A program made the translations under genes and the position numbers. Of a DNA stretch of 64,000 nucleotides, positions 63,262-64,000 are shown piece by piece. This DNA comes from Erythrobacteraceae bacterium CCH12-C2. Lineage in GTDB: Bacteria > Pseudomonadota > Alphaproteobacteria > Sphingomonadales > Sphingomonadaceae. The notes beneath the pieces are model-generated. The model was not told the origin of the DNA. It saw only the letters and a list, made by a program, of their open reading frames with translations, and ran no database searches. The stretch lies in the NCBI GenBank assembly GCA_001556995.1, contig LSKF01000122.1:10602-74601 (forward strand), in the 5' to 3' direction. Within the stretch, counting starts at the first letter, position 1, and each line of letters opens with the position of its first letter.

Positions 63262-64000
63262 GTGAGCCAGTCTTCTTCCCCCATGGGCTTTCCCGCCGGG
63301 TCAATCCGCGCCGGGTTTGAAACCGCCGCACGGGTGCATCAGGCCGCGCGCGAGGGCCGCCTTGAACCTGCCGCGCGCCAGATCGCAGCGCCCGGCACGC
63401 CCGTAGAAGCCGCCATCGCCCGCGCCGCTGAGCGCACCAGCGTCGATTTCAACTACCTGCTCGCGCAGGCCGAGGTCGAATCCGCGATGGACCCGACCGC
63501 GCGTGCCGCAACCTCCAGCGCGACCGGGCTCTATCAGTTCATCGACAGCACCTGGCTCGACACCGTCAAGCGCCACGGCCACCGTTTCGGGCTTGGCGCA
63601 GTGGCCGACGAAATCGAGGTCACCGCGTCGGGCGGCACCTTCGTGACCGATCCTGAGCGGCGCGCGGCGATCCTTGCGCTGCGCAGCGATCCCGACGTGG
63701 CCTCGCTGATGGCGGCGGGCCTCGCAGAAGATAACCGCGCGCATCTTACCCCGATCCTTGGCCGCCAGCCCAGCCATGCCGAGCTATACCTTGCCCACTT
63801 CCTCGGCGCAGGGGGCGCGGGGCGGTTCCTCACTGAAATGCAGGCTGACCCGAGCCAGAGCGCGCCCGCGCTGTTCGCGCGCCCCGCGGCTGCCAATCGT
63901 CCGATCTTCTATCACGCCGATGGCAACCCGCGCAGCTTGGCGCAGGTGATGGAGGTTATTGGCGGCAAGCTTGAACGCGCGCTGGCCCGCGCTGCCGACG
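63262..64000 (+). CDS. Flagellar lytic transglycosylase, SLT domain (partial at window edge)
   Basis: Cuts peptidoglycan to let the rod through. At least 246 residues are visible, open to the window end. The SLT core is at about residues 68-100: FNYLLAQAEVESAMDPTARAATSSATGLYQFI, with the catalytic Glu in AEVES and the GLYQFI motif. No signal peptide is evident; it may be exported by the flagellar system or by Sec from another start. GTG at 63262 has GGCGGAG five bases upstream; ATG at 63283 is the alternative. It probably complements the muramidase-less FlgJ, like SltF of Rhodobacter. Confidence 0.83.
   Translation, partial: MSQSSSPMGFPAGSIRAGFETAARVHQAAREGRLEPAARQIAAPGTPVEAAIARAAERTSVDFNYLLAQAEVESAMDPTARAATSSATGLYQFIDSTWLDTVKRHGHRFGLGAVADEIEVTASGGTFVTDPERRAAILALRSDPDVASLMAAGLAEDNRAHLTPILGRQPSHAELYLAHFLGAGGAGRFLTEMQADPSQSAPALFARPAAANRPIFYHADGNPRSLAQVMEVIGGKLERALARAAD

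Overview
The window reads as chromosome of a high-GC, motile alphaproteobacterium, most likely order Sphingomonadales (Erythrobacter/Porphyrobacter type). This placement is inferred from protein style: a fused pabB-pabC, a TonB receptor, a DUF853 ATPase, M24/S9/M1 peptidases, and REP-like palindromes whose core resembles CCTGAGCTTGTCGAAGG, a repeat I associate with sphingomonads. No rRNA, tRNA, CRISPR array, insertion sequence or prophage is visible.

Bases 1-31400 are mixed housekeeping and accessory genes. In order they are: a periplasmic alkaline phosphatase; lolA and rpmG; a coupled RluA-type pseudouridine synthase and ArfB-type release factor; pabB-pabC; a DUF853 ATPase; a VOC protein; an M24 aminopeptidase; an S9 peptidase coupled through a 39-residue membrane ORF to a thioesterase; a membrane diguanylate cyclase; an orphan pstS; a DUF2157/GDYXXLXY membrane pair; a TonB receptor; ftsK; an M1 peptidase with a small partner; a DUF5522 protein with class III alcohol dehydrogenase; a flavin reductase; an acetyltransferase plus flippase pair; and an alpha/beta hydrolase. 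Two parS-like palindromes lie in convergent intergenic gaps at 7541-7564 and 31413-31430. Three REPIN-like elements lie in the first 8.3 kb. Candidate Pho boxes precede the phosphatase and pstS at identical distances from the start codons.

Bases 31441-64000 are a near-complete polar flagellar island. One leftward run of 18 tightly packed, mostly overlapping genes goes from a sigma-54 activator (FlbD/FleQ type, no receiver domain) through fliEFGHIJKLMNOPQR, flhB and fliD to fliS. Flagellin (fliC) is divergent from it and ends in a clear terminator; an AraC-type regulator follows. A second leftward run is flgBCDEFGHIJKL-motAB. Rightward from flgB come an unusual second MotA/MotB-like (or ExbBD-like) pair, then a soluble diguanylate cyclase (opposite strand), flgA, flgM, flgN and a lytic transglycosylase cut by the window edge. 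flhA, fliA, flhF and chemotaxis genes are not in the window.

Reading intergenic DNA gave a coherent regulatory scheme. Three sites match the sigma-54 -24/-12 consensus with exact spacing (flgB, flgA, transglycosylase). Three sites share TTAA(A/T)-N14-(G/C)CCG(C/T)TCT (fliC, flgM, the second MotA-like pair) and look like FliA-type promoters. A dyad CGGCAA-N4-(A/T)TGCCG occurs upstream of flgB and upstream of the activator gene, a candidate binding site for that activator. The axial proteins are strikingly short (FlgE 271 aa, FlgD 103 aa, FliC 275 aa), and FlhB carries NPLH in place of the NPTH autocleavage motif.
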